A DNA stretch of 64,000 nt from Rhodocyclaceae bacterium (GTDB lineage Bacteria; Pseudomonadota; Gammaproteobacteria; Burkholderiales; Rhodocyclaceae). The position numbers were made by a program, and so were the translations under genes. Location of the stretch: assembly GCA_016718525.1 (NCBI GenBank), contig JADKDD010000001.1, positions 1,550,001 through 1,614,000 of the forward strand. Direction: 5' to 3'. Of the stretch, positions 9,630 to 19,604 are shown one piece after another (positions within the stretch are counted from its first letter, which is position 1; every line of letters begins with the position of its first letter). The notes below the pieces were generated by a model. That model did no database searches and was not told the DNA's origin. It was given only the letters and a program-made list of their open reading frames with translations.

Positions 9630-9755
9630 TTCAACTCCCGCTGTTTGGCTTGTGTTGTTCAACATGAATATACATTGAGCTACTTAAAGAATCGCCTCAC
9701 CAAGTTACTCATTATGGATTTCCATGTCGAGGCATCACTACCCGAGCACGCGACG

Positions 9756-11408
9756 CTAGGTGAGTTTCGACCCGCGCGTCGACAGCACGTTTGGCGGCGC
9801 GGCAAAGGTATCTGCCCGCGACACTTCCCAGAACACTTTGAACGCTGGCAGTTCAGACAATGCACTGAGCAATTCGCCCGGCTTGATCCACGTGTGCAGG
9901 GTCGCCAGGGAGCGGACCTCGGTCGAGGAAATTCGCCGGATGATATGTTCGGGACCAAGTTGACTAGGATGCGTCAACCCCGCAGCGGCGAGCAACTCCT
10001 TCAAAGCGATCAAGGTCGACTGATGAAAACTGAATACCCGCTCGGCCTTGTCAGGCACCACCAGGGCGCGCATGCGCTTCGGATCCTGAGTCGCCACGCC
10101 GGTCGGGCAATGGCCGGTATGGCAGGTTTGTGCCTGCAAACAACCAAGGGCAAACATAAACCCGCGTGCCGAATTACACCAGTCGGCGCCCATGGCACTG
10201 GCCCGCGCCACATCAAATGCAGTGACGATCTTGGCCGAAACGCCGATCTTGATTTTTGACCGCAGGTTCACACCGACCAATGTGTTGTGCACCAGCATCA
10301 GTGCCTCGCGCATTGGCGCACCGACGTGATCGGTAAATTCCAGCGGGGCTGCCCCGGTGCCACCTTCACCGCCATCAACCACAATGAAATCCGGCGTTAT
10401 CCCGGTCTCTAACATGGCTTTGACCACAGCAAACCATTCCCACGGATGGCCGATTGCCAGTTTGAATCCAACCGGCTTGCCACCCGACAAGGCGCGCAGA
10501 CTGGCAATGAAATGCATCAGCTCCAATGGCGTCGAAAATGCCGAGTGACGCGCTGGCGATACGCAATCGGAACCGATCGGAACGCCCCGCGCTTCAGCAA
10601 TTTCGGCGGTGACCTTGGCTCCGGGCAAGACGCCGCCGTGACCTGGCTTGGCACCTTGCGACAGCTTGATCTCGATCATCTTGACCTGATCCGACGCAGC
10701 ATTCTCGGCAAATTTGTCGGCATCAAACCCGCCCTCGGCATTGCGACAGCCGAAATAGCCGGAGCCGATTTCCCAGGTCAGGTCTCCGCCATATTTCCGG
10801 TGATGGCACGAGATCGATCCCTCGCCGGTGTCGTGATAAAAATTGCCGCGCCGGGCGCCTTCATTCAGCGCCAGAATTGCATTCGACGACAAGGCGCCGA
10901 AACTCATTGCAGAAATATTGAAGATGCTGGCTGAATATGGTTGCTTGCAATCCGGACCGCCGACCAGCACACGGAAATCCTGACTGGATATGGAGGAAGG
11001 TGCCATGGAGTGGTTGATCCACTCGTAGTGCGGCTCATACAAATTCAACTGCGTGCCGAACGGGCGCTTGTCCACCATCCCCTTGGCGCGCTGATAGACG
11101 ATCGAGCGCTGTGCCCGCGAAAAAGGCAGTTCATCCGAATCCGCCTCGATGAAGTACTGGCGAATTTCCGGGCGGACCATCTCGAAGAAAAACCGGAAGT
11201 GTGCAATCACCGGATAGTTGCGGCGAATAGCTTGCGGCCCGACCGTATAGTCGATGTAGCCAATGTAGGTCAGCACGCCGAAACCAGCTGCCGGAAGCAG
11301 CCACAGCAATGACGACGAGGCCAACACCGTGAATAAAACGCAGAGAGCGGCGCAGCCCGCCCATGCCCAATACCGCTGCGCGACGAGTCCGTCCAGAGCT
11401 TTCAGCAT
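9756..11408 (-). CDS. FMN-binding glutamate synthase family protein
   Basis: A 550-residue protein related to the synthase domain of GltB. Two hydrophobic segments (about residues 15-60) anchor it to the membrane, as in other stand-alone members. The FMN/TIM-barrel region has GEGSISCHHRKYGGDL, VDGGEGGTGAAPLEF and the cysteine cluster CLQAQTCHTGHCPTGVATQ for an iron-sulfur centre. The amidotransferase domain of GltB is absent, so it cannot use glutamine by itself. The family's physiological reaction is uncertain. Its last about 120 codons were supplied by the inserted island and differ slightly from the displaced native end at 4559-4930. Confidence 0.9.
   Translation of the reverse strand: MLKALDGLVAQRYWAWAGCAALCVLFTVLASSSLLWLLPAAGFGVLTYIGYIDYTVGPQAIRRNYPVIAHFRFFFEMVRPEIRQYFIEADSDELPFSRAQRSIVYQRAKGMVDKRPFGTQLNLYEPHYEWINHSMAPSSISSQDFRVLVGGPDCKQPYSASIFNISAMSFGALSSNAILALNEGARRGNFYHDTGEGSISCHHRKYGGDLTWEIGSGYFGCRNAEGGFDADKFAENAASDQVKMIEIKLSQGAKPGHGGVLPGAKVTAEIAEARGVPIGSDCVSPARHSAFSTPLELMHFIASLRALSGGKPVGFKLAIGHPWEWFAVVKAMLETGITPDFIVVDGGEGGTGAAPLEFTDHVGAPMREALMLVHNTLVGVNLRSKIKIGVSAKIVTAFDVARASAMGADWCNSARGFMFALGCLQAQTCHTGHCPTGVATQDPKRMRALVVPDKAERVFSFHQSTLIALKELLAAAGLTHPSQLGPEHIIRRISSTEVRSLATLHTWIKPGELLSALSELPAFKVFWEVSRADTFAAPPNVLSTRGSKLT
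9760..10125 (-). repeat. Island-borne copy of the glutamate synthase 3' end (direct repeat partner)
   Basis: Direct repeat of 4563-4930. The 130 bp nearest 10125 look identical to the left copy. The rest differs at scattered positions, mostly at third codon positions. This indicates that the island carried its own functional gene end from a related strain and that recombination occurred within the identical stretch. Confidence 0.85.
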
Positions 11409-11605
11409 AACGACCTCCTCCTCAAATACTGCTGCCCTATTCGGCTGGGCTTGCCGGACAGTCTAATCCTGTCTTCGGCGGTTGCCCACACTGGCCAAAT
11501 CATCACTGGAAGACAGCATGACTTGCGATGACTGCGGTCCAGCCCGATGATGAAGTGACCCGAATGGTAAACTCGCCGCCCACTACTTCACCGGCTGGCA
11601 GCACC

Positions 11606-12453
11606 ATGAAAATATCTGCTTCCCTTCTCGCAGAAGCTGAACGGAATGTGCAAACGGCACTCGACGAAGACCTTGGTACGGGTGACCTCACCGCAACACT
11701 TTCGCCTGCCGGACGTCGATCGCGAGGCACGGTTATTTGCCGGGAGGCCGCAGTAATCGCCGGTATCGCCTGGTTTGACGCCTGCTTTCATGCCTGGACA
11801 GCGCGTCCCGCATTCGCTGGCATGTAGCAGACGGAGAAGCCGTACGGCCCGGCCAGGCCTTATGCGAGATCGAAGCCGACACCCGTGCCTTGTTGTCCGC
11901 TGAACGTGCCGCGCTCAATTTCCTGCAGCTGCTCTCGGCAACGGCAACCGTCACCCGCCGCTATGTGGATGCAGTGGCCGGCACCAAAGCGACCATCGTC
12001 GATACGCGCAAGACGATTCCCGGTTTGCGTCTGGCGCAAAAATATGCCGTGCGCTGCGGTGGCGGCACCAACCATCGCCTGGGTCTTTATGACGGGATTT
12101 TGATCAAAGAGAATCACATCATTGCAGCAGGCGGCGTTGCGTCCGCAATGCGTGCGGCTTTGGCCATCGGCAATGCAAATGTTTTTATCCAGATTGAAGT
12201 CGAAAATCTGACGCAACTTGAGGAGGCACTGGCTGCCGGTGCCGAACTGATCTTGTTGGACAACATGAGTCTGGATCAGATGCGTCAAGCCGTATCCATC
12301 ACCGCCGGACGCGCCAAACTCGAAGCCTCAGGCGGTGTCAACCTCGAAACCGTCCGCGCAATCGCCGAAACCGGCGTCGATCGCATCTCAATCGGTGGCC
12401 TGACCAAAGATGTGCGGGCGATCGACCTTTCCCTGCGGCATCACGAGGAATGA
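11606..12453 (+). pseudogene. nadC: Nicotinate-nucleotide pyrophosphorylase (quinolinate phosphoribosyltransferase), one frameshift
   Basis: NadC converts quinolinate and PRPP to nicotinate mononucleotide in de novo NAD synthesis. The ATG at 11606 (MKISASLLAEAERNVQTAL) gives the N-terminal domain with DEDLGTGDLT. At 11793-11794 a C is missing (GCCTGG where GCCCTGG restores the frame), and the enzyme continues with DSASRIRWHVADGE, VDTRKTIPGLRLAQKYAV, GGGTNHRLGLYDGILIKENH and EASGGVNLETV to the stop at 12453. Everything except the single base is well conserved. Because the enzyme is normally needed for growth without niacin, a sequencing error is at least as likely as a real mutation. Confidence 0.9.
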
Positions 12454-12503
12454 TCTGCTAGAATCCGCGCCTTGCCCAAGCGGCAGTCATGCAGCATCGC
12501 CGC

Positions 12504-12594
<91 letters not shown>

Positions 12595-12680
12595 GATCCA
12601 GATTCTCTAAAGCACCTCAGAGAATCAAAGAACTCTAAAAATCAAGAACGAACCCCGGTTTCTACATTGCTGCTCATTAC

Positions 12681-12706
12681 ACGGCGTGTTGTCAGCACCA
12701 ACTGGC
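12681..12706 (+). repeat. Dispersed repeat, chromosomal subfamily, copy b
   Basis: ACGGCGT-N5-CAGCACCAACTGGC. Together with copy c at 15174 it brackets the zinc-ribbon endonuclease gene. The similarity between b and c extends about 30 bp further upstream (CCCGGTTTC, then TTGCTC, then CACACGGCGT or a close variant). Confidence 0.75.
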
Positions 12707-12858
12707 GAGATTGAACGTTTGCCTTACAAATTCCCCGCGATACTGAACCAATGGGTTACGGGACGCGGCTAGTTTTTGTTAACTTTGCGACCTGTCTCTT
12801 ACTAGTTATTGCCTAGCAGTTATTATCTGCAGGTGACATGATTTGAAATATCTTTACT

Positions 12859-15052
12859 GTGTCTGATAAATCCTTCAACCGAAAAATCGTTGTCGACGGT
12901 AGAGAGTTTGAGTCGCTAAATAGCGCTGCTATTGAATTTGGCATGTCACGTAACACGGTCGATTATCGACTCTCAAAAGGATGGACGCCGGAACAAGCAT
13001 TGGGTCAGGAGCCACGTCCAAGTCACGCTGCGCGAACTCCCGGTGTTGCCGTCGTAGTGCAAGGCCAAGAGTTTGCCAACATTAAGCAGGCAGCCAAACA
13101 TTTTGGTCGAGCTTACACTCACATCTTTGACAGACTCAAGGCAGGGTGCACGATCGAGCAAGCACTTGGCTTGGTTAAGCGGACAGACTCACTGCAGTCC
13201 GAGTACCCTGATCTGGCAAAGCAGTGGCATCCAAACAAGAATGCTCCTTTAACTGCGGATGAAGTATCACCACATTCAGGTCAAAAGGTATGGTGGTTGT
13301 GTTCACGCGGTCACGAGTGGAACGCTGTCATTAACAGCCGGTCACGAGGGATGGGCTGCCCTTTTTGTGCAGGCCAAAGGCCCACGGTAGAACGGAATTT
13401 GGCGACCGAAAATCCGAAGTTATTGGAGGAATGGGATTGGGAAAAAAATACCAATAAACCGCCTGAAGCCTTTACTCCACGATCAAGCGAAAAGGTTTGG
13501 TGGCGGTGAGAAAGGCCATTCTTGGCAAGCCACCATTTCAAATCGCACTCGTGACACGGCAAATTTATGCCCGTGCTGCAGCAACAGAATTTTGTGCAAG
13601 GACAATAGTTTGGCCCAAGTTCGCCCCGACATTGCTGAAAGTTGGCATCCTTACAAGAATGCGCCTTTGACGCCAAGTGACGTAATTGCGGGTGGCAGTA
13701 AAAGAGTTTGGTGGATATGCAAGCACGGTCACGAGTGGCAAGCGACAGTTGGAAGTCGAGTTCTTGCTGGCACTGGCTGCGCCAAATGTACGCTTCAAAC
13801 GTCCAGAATCGAAATTGCTGTCTATTCAGAGCTTGACGCATTGTTTGCCGGTGTCGCATGGCGTGAAAAAATTTCGGGCTATGAATGCGACATATACCTC
13901 GCCGATAACAAGATTGGCGTTGAAATAGATGGCGTCTCTGGCACAGTCGGCGGCCTGACCAAGAGGTAGCAAAATCAGCGGCATTTGAAGCAGTGGGTAT
14001 TCAACTGTTTCGATTAAGGGAAGATGGCTTGCCCCTGTTAAGTGAGCGCGACATTACTTTTAAATCTTCAGAAAGCGAATTTCTTGTCATATCTCGACTG
14101 ATCGGCAGTCTGTTGAAACATGCAGAACTTGCGGACCAACAACGTGCAGTGCTGCGTGTTTATCTAAAAGGGCCAGGACTTGGTAACGAAAAGTTGTATC
14201 GGAAATTGCTGGCCAATCTGCCTGCGCCACCACCTGGTCAGTCCTTGGCGGACATGCAGCCAAACATTGCGAAGCAGTGGGCTTTTGACCTAAACGCGCC
14301 ACTTTCACCTGAGCATTTCAGGCACCAAGCCAATAAGGCAGTTTGGTGGCGATGCGAAAACGGTCATACATGGAAAGTTTCGATTAACACTCGTGTGCAA
14401 AACCAGAGCGGCTGTTCCGCCTGTCCTCGCCCGATTCTCAAGGTGACAGATGAACGGAACCTGGCCGCACTCAACCCGAGTTTGGCGCTTGAATGGCATT
14501 CAGAAAAGAACGGCGATTTCCGGCCCGAGGATGTCCGCCCGAAATCAAATCGAAAGATTTGGTGGAAATGCAGCAAAGGACATGAATGGCAAGCAACAAT
14601 TAGTAGCCGGGCCTCAGGGTGTGGTTGCCCTTATTGTTATGGTCGTTTTGCTACAAAAGAAAACAATCTGGCAAGCAAATACCCAGAGCTTTTAAAAACA
14701 TGGGATTTTTGAAAGAACAAAAGGCATCAACCCCTGCAGATTTCACGCCACATGTAGGTAAAAGGTCTGGTGGAGTTGCAGCAAAGGGCACAGTTGGCAA
14801 GCCACTATCTACAACCGATCTAAAAATAAGTCAGGGTGCCCCGCTTGCGCACAAAAAAAATCCAGGAAATATTCGATTGAGTACATCCAGGCGCTCGCAG
14901 AGAAGCGCGGTGGGAAATGTTTATCAACTGAATACACCACATGTAGATTGAAACTTAAATATTGCTGTAAAGAAGGGCATATTTGGGAAGCACGTGCAGA
15001 CGCAATCTTGTATTCAAGTAAATGGTGTCCGGTCTGTGCGGTTGCGCGTTGA
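12859..15052 (+). pseudogene. Treble-clef zinc-ribbon repeat protein with Vsr-like endonuclease domain, frameshifted
   Basis: Across four frame breaks (near 13510, 13935, 14710 and 14765) one protein of about 730 residues can be read. Two N-terminal helix-turn-helix modules (NSAAIEFGMSRNTVDYRLSKG, trimmed here at EFGMSRNTVDYRL, and IKQAAKHFGRAYTHIFDRL) look like NUMOD/IENR DNA-binding repeats. About seven zinc ribbons follow, each reading W-P-N-K-N-A-P then KVWW-C-GHEW then G-C-P-x-C. Between ribbons three and four lies SGYECDIYLADNKIGVEIDG with a following WHSRRPD, a Vsr/MutH-like nuclease core. The composition suggests a homing-type or selfish endonuclease. Each break is a one-base indel. 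Confidence 0.8.
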
Positions 15053-15173
15053 GAACTCAAGCGAAATTGTTTATCGCCAATTCAGACCGATACATTTATT
15101 CTGAATCTCACGAGCGCAGTCGCCAGGAAAAACTTTACGGAATAATCCCGGTTTCCGCGTTATTGCTCCTCAC

Positions 15174-15199
15174 ACGGCGTGCCGTCAGCACCAACTGGC
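15174..15199 (+). repeat. Dispersed repeat, chromosomal subfamily, copy c
   Basis: ACGGCGT-N5-CAGCACCAACTGGC, the right-hand partner of copy b around the zinc-ribbon endonuclease gene. Confidence 0.75.
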
Positions 15200-15317
15200 G
15201 GAATTCAATCATCGCTTCACAAGTTCACTGAAGTTCCGACCCACCCGGTTTTCGGAATGTGGCTATCGCAAATTGATGCCGGGGCCCGTCCCCGGAAATT
15301 CAAATTCTTATCGCCGG

Positions 15318-15794
15318 CTAATGATGATGTCCATGTGCACCATGAACATGGCCATGGGTAATTTCCTCATCGGTCGCGGCGCGGACGTCCAGCACATTGA
15401 CGGTGACGCGCAGTGTTTTTCCGGCGTAAGGATGATTGGCGTCGAGCAGGACTTTGTCACCTTTCACTTTGATCACGGTGAATTCAACCGCAGTGCCGTC
15501 CTCGGCACGCGCCTCGAGTTGACCGCCCACTTTCACACCTGGTGGAAATTGGCTCTTGGGTATGGTTTGCATCAGACTCTCGTCGCGTTGGCCAAACGCA
15601 TCCTCTGGTGCAAGCTCCACGGTCGCCTTGAATCCCGCTTCCTGCCCTTCGAGCTGCGCTTCCAGTTTCGGAAAAATGTTGTCGTAACCGCCGTGGAGAT
15701 AGGCCACCGGTTGATCATTGCTGCTCAAGATCTTGCCGGTCGCATCCTGCAGTTTGAGCCGTACAGTTACCGCTGTATTTCTTTCAATTTTCAT
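15318..15794 (-). CDS. slyD: FKBP-type peptidyl-prolyl isomerase, SlyD family
   Basis: A 158-residue cytoplasmic prolyl isomerase/chaperone. The FKBP half contains AYLHGGYDNIFPKLEAQLEG, the insert-in-flap domain includes PEDAFGQRDESL and IPKSQFPPGVKVGGQLE, and the return strand is VLLDANHPYAGKTLRVTVNV. The tail ends HGHVHGAHGHHH, a metal-binding His-rich terminus as in SlyD, where it can deliver nickel. The start is the ATG at 15794 (MKIERNTAV), which matches family starts. The longer ORF upstream is a shadow of the neighbouring peptidase. Confidence 0.93.
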   Translation of the reverse strand: MKIERNTAVTVRLKLQDATGKILSSNDQPVAYLHGGYDNIFPKLEAQLEGQEAGFKATVELAPEDAFGQRDESLMQTIPKSQFPPGVKVGGQLEARAEDGTAVEFTVIKVKGDKVLLDANHPYAGKTLRVTVNVLDVRAATDEEITHGHVHGAHGHHH

Positions 15795-15868
15795 GTTCGT
15801 TGCACAATAGGTTGGAACGGTTTTTTCTGATTGGATGTCATTGGCATGCGTTTGGTTGCAGCGCGCGC

Positions 15869-17345
15869 TCAGCGCACTGCGGCAATCACCATGGCCGTCG
15901 CGGCAGTGATTTTCTTGGCATACGGAACATGCAGGAATTCGTTCGGACCGTGGGCGTTGGACTTGGGGCCGAGAACGCCGGTTACCAGCATTTGCGCCTG
16001 CGGGAATTTCACCCCAAGCATGCCCATGAAGGGAATGGTTCCGCCCTCGCCAAGATAGGCAGCGCTGCGGCCGAACACGGTCTGCGATGCGCTGTCCAAT
16101 GCATCCTTCAGCCATGGCGCAAATACCGGCGCATTCCACCCGGTGGCGGCGGAGTCGTAGTCGAACCGCACGGTGGCTGAATAAGGTGGATCGGTTTCGA
16201 GAATTTTTTTGAGTTTCGCTGCGGCTTGCGGTCCATCAACCAGTGGCGGCACGCGCAAGGACAGCTTCAGATTGGTATAGGGGCGCTGCACGTTGCCTGC
16301 GGCAGCCACTGGCGGCAGGCCATCGGCACCGGTCACTGCCAATGCTGCGCGCCAGGTCCGGTTCAGGATGATCTCGACCGGATCTTTGGTCACCGGCTGC
16401 GCAGACAACGCGGCGGTTTCGCCGTCGTCGCAGCAGCTTGCCCAGGGAAAGCGCTGCCATAGTGTTTCGCCAAGAATCCCTGCGGCGAGTGTCGCCTGTT
16501 CCATCCGGTCGGGCGGGATCACGCAATTGAATTCCTGTGGCTTGACCACGCCAGTGCCGGAGTCATCAATACGGTCGAGCAGTTGCCTTGCAATTCGGAA
16601 CGACGATGGCACAACACCGCCGGCGTCTCCGGAATGTACGCCCTCGGTCAGAATTCTGACTTCCAGCGTGCCGTTGACCAGACCGCGCAGCGAAGTGGTG
16701 GCCCATAGCTGCTCATAGTTTCCTGCACCGGAGTCAAAAGCGATTACCAACTGCACGTCGTGCAAACAGGGTGACAAAAAGTCCAGATAGGCGGGCAAAT
16801 CGTAGCTTCCGCTCTCCTCGCAGGTCTCGATCACGCCGATGCAGTGCGCCCGGGGAATGCCTTGCTGGTCCAGCGCCTTGATCGCAGCGAGTGCCGCGAA
16901 AACCGCATAGCCGTCATCGCTCGCGCCGCGTCCGTAAAGTTTTCCGTCTTCGTAAACCGGGATCCACGGGCCGGTGCCTTCGCGCCAGCCGGTCATCTCC
17001 GGCTGCTTGTCCAGGTGCCCGTAGAGCAGCACCGTACGCTCCTGGTCGAGCCCACCGGTTGCAGGAATATCAAAATACAACACCGGCGTGCGTTCGCCCA
17101 GACGGATGACTTCAAGGGTCAGGCCGGCGATGCCCTGCGCCTCCACCCCAGCGTTTTGCCTGCGCCACCGCCGCATCAAGATAGCCATGCTTCGCCCAGT
17201 CTTTGTCAAAAGACGGTGACTTGGCCGGAAGCTTTACGTACTCGACCAGTTCGGGAACGATCTCGCGGTCCCAATGTGCGGAGATATCGTCAAGTAGTTT
17301 GGTTGTGTCAATCACAGCAGGCGCAGCAGGGTGACGTGCGTTCAT
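15869..17345 (-). pseudogene. M20-family metallo-dipeptidase, one frameshift
   Basis: About 490 residues if the frame is restored. The N-terminal ORF starts at 17345 (MNARHPAAPAVIDTTKLLDD) and runs to AAVAQAKRW. There an extra G in the run at 17146-17149 shifts the frame. The rest reads VEAQGIAGLTLEVI, then metal-site motifs LLYGHLDKQPE, GRGASDDGYAVFAAL and ETCEESGS, then AFDSGAGNYEQ, EGVHSGDAGGVVPSSFRI and the C-terminal NAHGPNEFLHVPYAKK. Members of this group cleave dipeptides. All zinc ligands appear present. A sequencing error is possible, since the rest is undamaged. Confidence 0.88.
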
Positions 17346-17596
17346 CGAACATCTCCTCGGAAAATTAGGGCAATTTTACTTGCCCCGTCCCAATGTGGTC
17401 TTCACTTGCAGGAATTGACGTATCAATACCAAGACAAATGGCATCTGACTTTTACAGCGTAAACGCATCAAGGCAGTATCGGCATGGCGACCATTCACCA
17501 ACCGAAAATTCTGATTATGGCTTTACTGCAATGTAGTTGGTTCGGGCTAAACTGTTGAACAACAAAGCGCCGTGAGTCAGTCGCTTTGGATCATCC

Positions 17597-17673
17597 GCGC
17601 CCGTAGCTCATTTGGATAGAGCACTTGGCTTCGAACCAAGGGGTAGGCAGTTCGAATCTGTCCGGGCGCACCA
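17597..17673 (+). tRNA. tRNA-Arg (anticodon TCG)
   Basis: A 77-nt cloverleaf. Acceptor GCGCCCG/CGGGCGC, D arm TAGCTCATTTGGATAGAGC, anticodon stem-loop CTTGG-CTTCGAA-CCAAG (anticodon TCG), T arm with GTTCGAATC, encoded CCA. A decayed mobile element with a serine recombinase begins about 70 bp downstream. Confidence 0.96.
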
Positions 17674-17739
17674 ATTAGGTATGAAAGTGGGCACTTGTTC
17701 CGAGTGACCCACTTTGTTTTGGTCCATCGCTGCCGCAGC

Positions 17740-19220
17740 AGCGAGTGACACTCTCCTTTGATCGTTGCCTGTTTCCTTCCACGACGATTTCACTCACCAG
17801 CAAATTCAAATAGCTTTGGCGAAGCCTGAATCACTGGACAGCAATCGCGTCCGCAAGGCCTTGCAAAGGTCTCAATCTGACTGGCCTTGATGTGTTCGAC
17901 AGGAAGGGAGTGATCGCGCCTCACCCCTGCCATATCGATCAGCAAGGCCTCGCGTGATGCTTTCAGTTGTTGGGCGCGGCGTTGGGTGACTTGTCAGGCT
18001 GATCGTGCCTGTTTCAATCGCATCCAATAGCCGATGTTGCCGTTCCTCGGTTTGCTTGAGTTGGCGATTAAGCTGATTGATGCGATCCTGTTGCGTACCT
18101 TCGACGACTTGATGCGCTTGCGCAGCGCGGTCATCATGGTTTGCAATCTGTCCGGTGCAAATATCTTCTCCGCCAGTTGATTGAGGATCAACTTGTCGAG
18201 GTCTTTCATTGGAAAGTTGCCGCTGGTCAAGCATGGTTGCCTTTGTTCTGGCGACTGGTGCATTTGTAATACTTGCAGCGCCCACTCTTGCCGGTGGCGA
18301 TGGTCAGGCTACCGCCGCAGACCCGCACTTGAGTAGCCCGTCAGCAAGGTTGGTGATGAAGTCCGGCGCGGTGGTGCTTTATCGGGTGCGCGAGATTCCC
18401 GCTTGGCGCGGACTTGCTCGAAGGTGGCCGCGTCAATGATTGTGGTATGCGTTTTGCCCACTCGTCAGGTGGTCGCTTGGTGCCACCTTGGAGTCGATTA
18501 CGTTGGCCAGTAACGCCCACGTAAAGCGAATCAGAGAGCAAGGTGTGGATCTTCTGGATGCCCCACGTTGCCACGCATCAGCAGCCCCTGGGTGGTGAGG
18601 TGCTTGGTGAGTTCTTTGCAGCCCATGGCGCGGCCTTGATAGCCGTGTTGGTAGAGGTCAAAGCCGCGCACGATACCCGCCCGGCCCGTCTATTTGAGTC
18701 GCTTCTTCTTGCGGCCAGGACTGCCAGAAATGTCGGTGGCGTTGCCTTGTAACCAAAGGGGGGCGAGAGCTGAAGAAGCCCTGCCTTGCGTTTTCCTTCA
18801 TGGCGCGAGGTGTGCTTGGAGTTCTCTTTGATTGGTGTTCATCGAACAGGTTAATGATCGCGCATCATTTCGCCGCCAGCATCATCGCTGGTCGGTTGAG
18901 TAATCGAGATGACCTTGACCTTGTTCTTGATCAGCTTGCGCTCATACACGCCAAACTCTATGCCATCACGAAAGAAGCGCGACAGGCTATGAATGATGAT
19001 GGCTTCGAACGCTGGAGGTTTCATCATCGCATCCGCAATCATCTGTTGAAAGATCGCGCTTGTCATCGGTGGCCGATGCGCCAGGTTCAACGTATTCATG
19101 GACAACTAAATGACCGTTCGCCCTACCCCATTCGTTAAGCTGGCGCAGTTGGTCGGGAATTGAAAGATCGTTGTCAGCCTGTCGGCTGGTCGAGACTCTG
19201 GCGTAAAGGGCTATTTGCAT
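17740..19220 (-). pseudogene. Large serine recombinase (resolvase/invertase family), decayed
   Basis: The N-terminus at 19220 reads MQIALYARVSTSRQADNDLS, with the nucleophile Ser in ARVSTSRQ, then IPDQLRQLNEWGRANGHLVV. The catalytic domain continues in another frame as FEAIIIHSLSRFFRDGIEFG and LIKNKVKVISITQPTSDDAG. The recombinase domain follows in broken pieces (WGIQKIHTLLSDSLYVG, RLQGGTKRPPDEW). A C-terminal coiled-coil region reads KDLDKLILNQLAEKIFAPDR and INQLNRQLKQTEERQHRLL. At least five frame breaks make it inactive. It probably mobilised the element between tRNA-Arg and 21.3 kb. Confidence 0.85.
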
Positions 19221-19272
19221 TTCGTTCTCCGTATAACCACCGTAACCGCACCCGCATAACTGAGGATCAACA

Positions 19273-19336
19273 AACAGGGCAGCATGTCAGGCCAGGCCTA
19301 CGGTGCAAGTGCGCAGCCTTGACATGCTGCCCTGTT
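19273..19336. other. Long perfect inverted repeat (hairpin)
   Basis: Two 17-nt arms, AACAGGGCAGCATGTCA (19273-19289) and its exact complement (19320-19336), flank a 30-nt loop. A looser extension pairs GATCAA with TTGATC on either side. It lies between the recombinase pseudogene and the small ORFs of the Rep module. It could be a strong terminator for the minus-strand Rep operon or a recombination/replication structure. The sequence does not decide. Confidence 0.6.
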
Positions 19337-19378
19337 TTGTGTTTTGATCTATATGCGGTTGCGGCAACTCGTCGGTCC

Positions 19379-19519
19379 TCAATCTTCCGTGCTTTCGTCC
19401 AACGTCCGCGTTAGAAGCAAAAGCTCCAGGCAAACCATTTCGATCAAGTCAGTTCCGCACGGAACGCTCTTGACCATTTCTGCTTTATAGCTGATATTGA
19501 AGTGTAGTTCGTCGCTCAC
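19379..19519 (-). CDS. Small hypothetical protein of the Rep module
   Basis: A 46-residue acidic protein, starting at GTG and reading (M)SDELHFNISYKAEMVKS, then CGTDLIEMVCLELLLLTRTL. A strong GGGAGG site lies about 12 bases upstream. No family is recognised. It is the last ORF of the minus-strand Rep unit, 85 bp after the 45-codon ORF. It is undisturbed, unlike the pseudogenes around it. Confidence 0.5.
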   Translation of the reverse strand: MSDELHFNISYKAEMVKSVPCGTDLIEMVCLELLLLTRTLDESTED

Positions 19520-19604
19520 TCATGGTGGCACCTCCCTTCCTGCATGATCTATTCCGCCCCTTCCTCGCCTGACGAGGTTCAGCATCCAACTTGACCAACG
19601 CCCT

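Larger units (their letters stand above)
4931..9755. mobile_element. Genomic island inserted at the 3' end of a glutamate synthase gene
   Basis: About 4.8 kb lies between two direct copies (about 370 bp each) of the glutamate synthase 3' end. All genes point to the minus strand: ParB-like, small protein, SNF2 helicase, DUF3883 protein, D12 adenine methylase. No integrase or transposase is visible. The left end cuts through the methylase gene, so part of the original cargo has been lost. The gene types (helicase, nuclease-like domain, adenine methylase) suggest a phage-defence or modification cassette. That role is inferred. Most of the genes are now frameshifted. Confidence 0.75.

Noticed and set aside
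9354..10259. 301-codon plus-strand ORF across the island border
   Set aside because: It runs antisense to the ParB-like pseudogene and the glutamate synthase gene and has no family character.
17608..17793. 61-codon minus-strand ORF over tRNA-Arg
   Set aside because: It overlaps the tRNA gene on the opposite strand.
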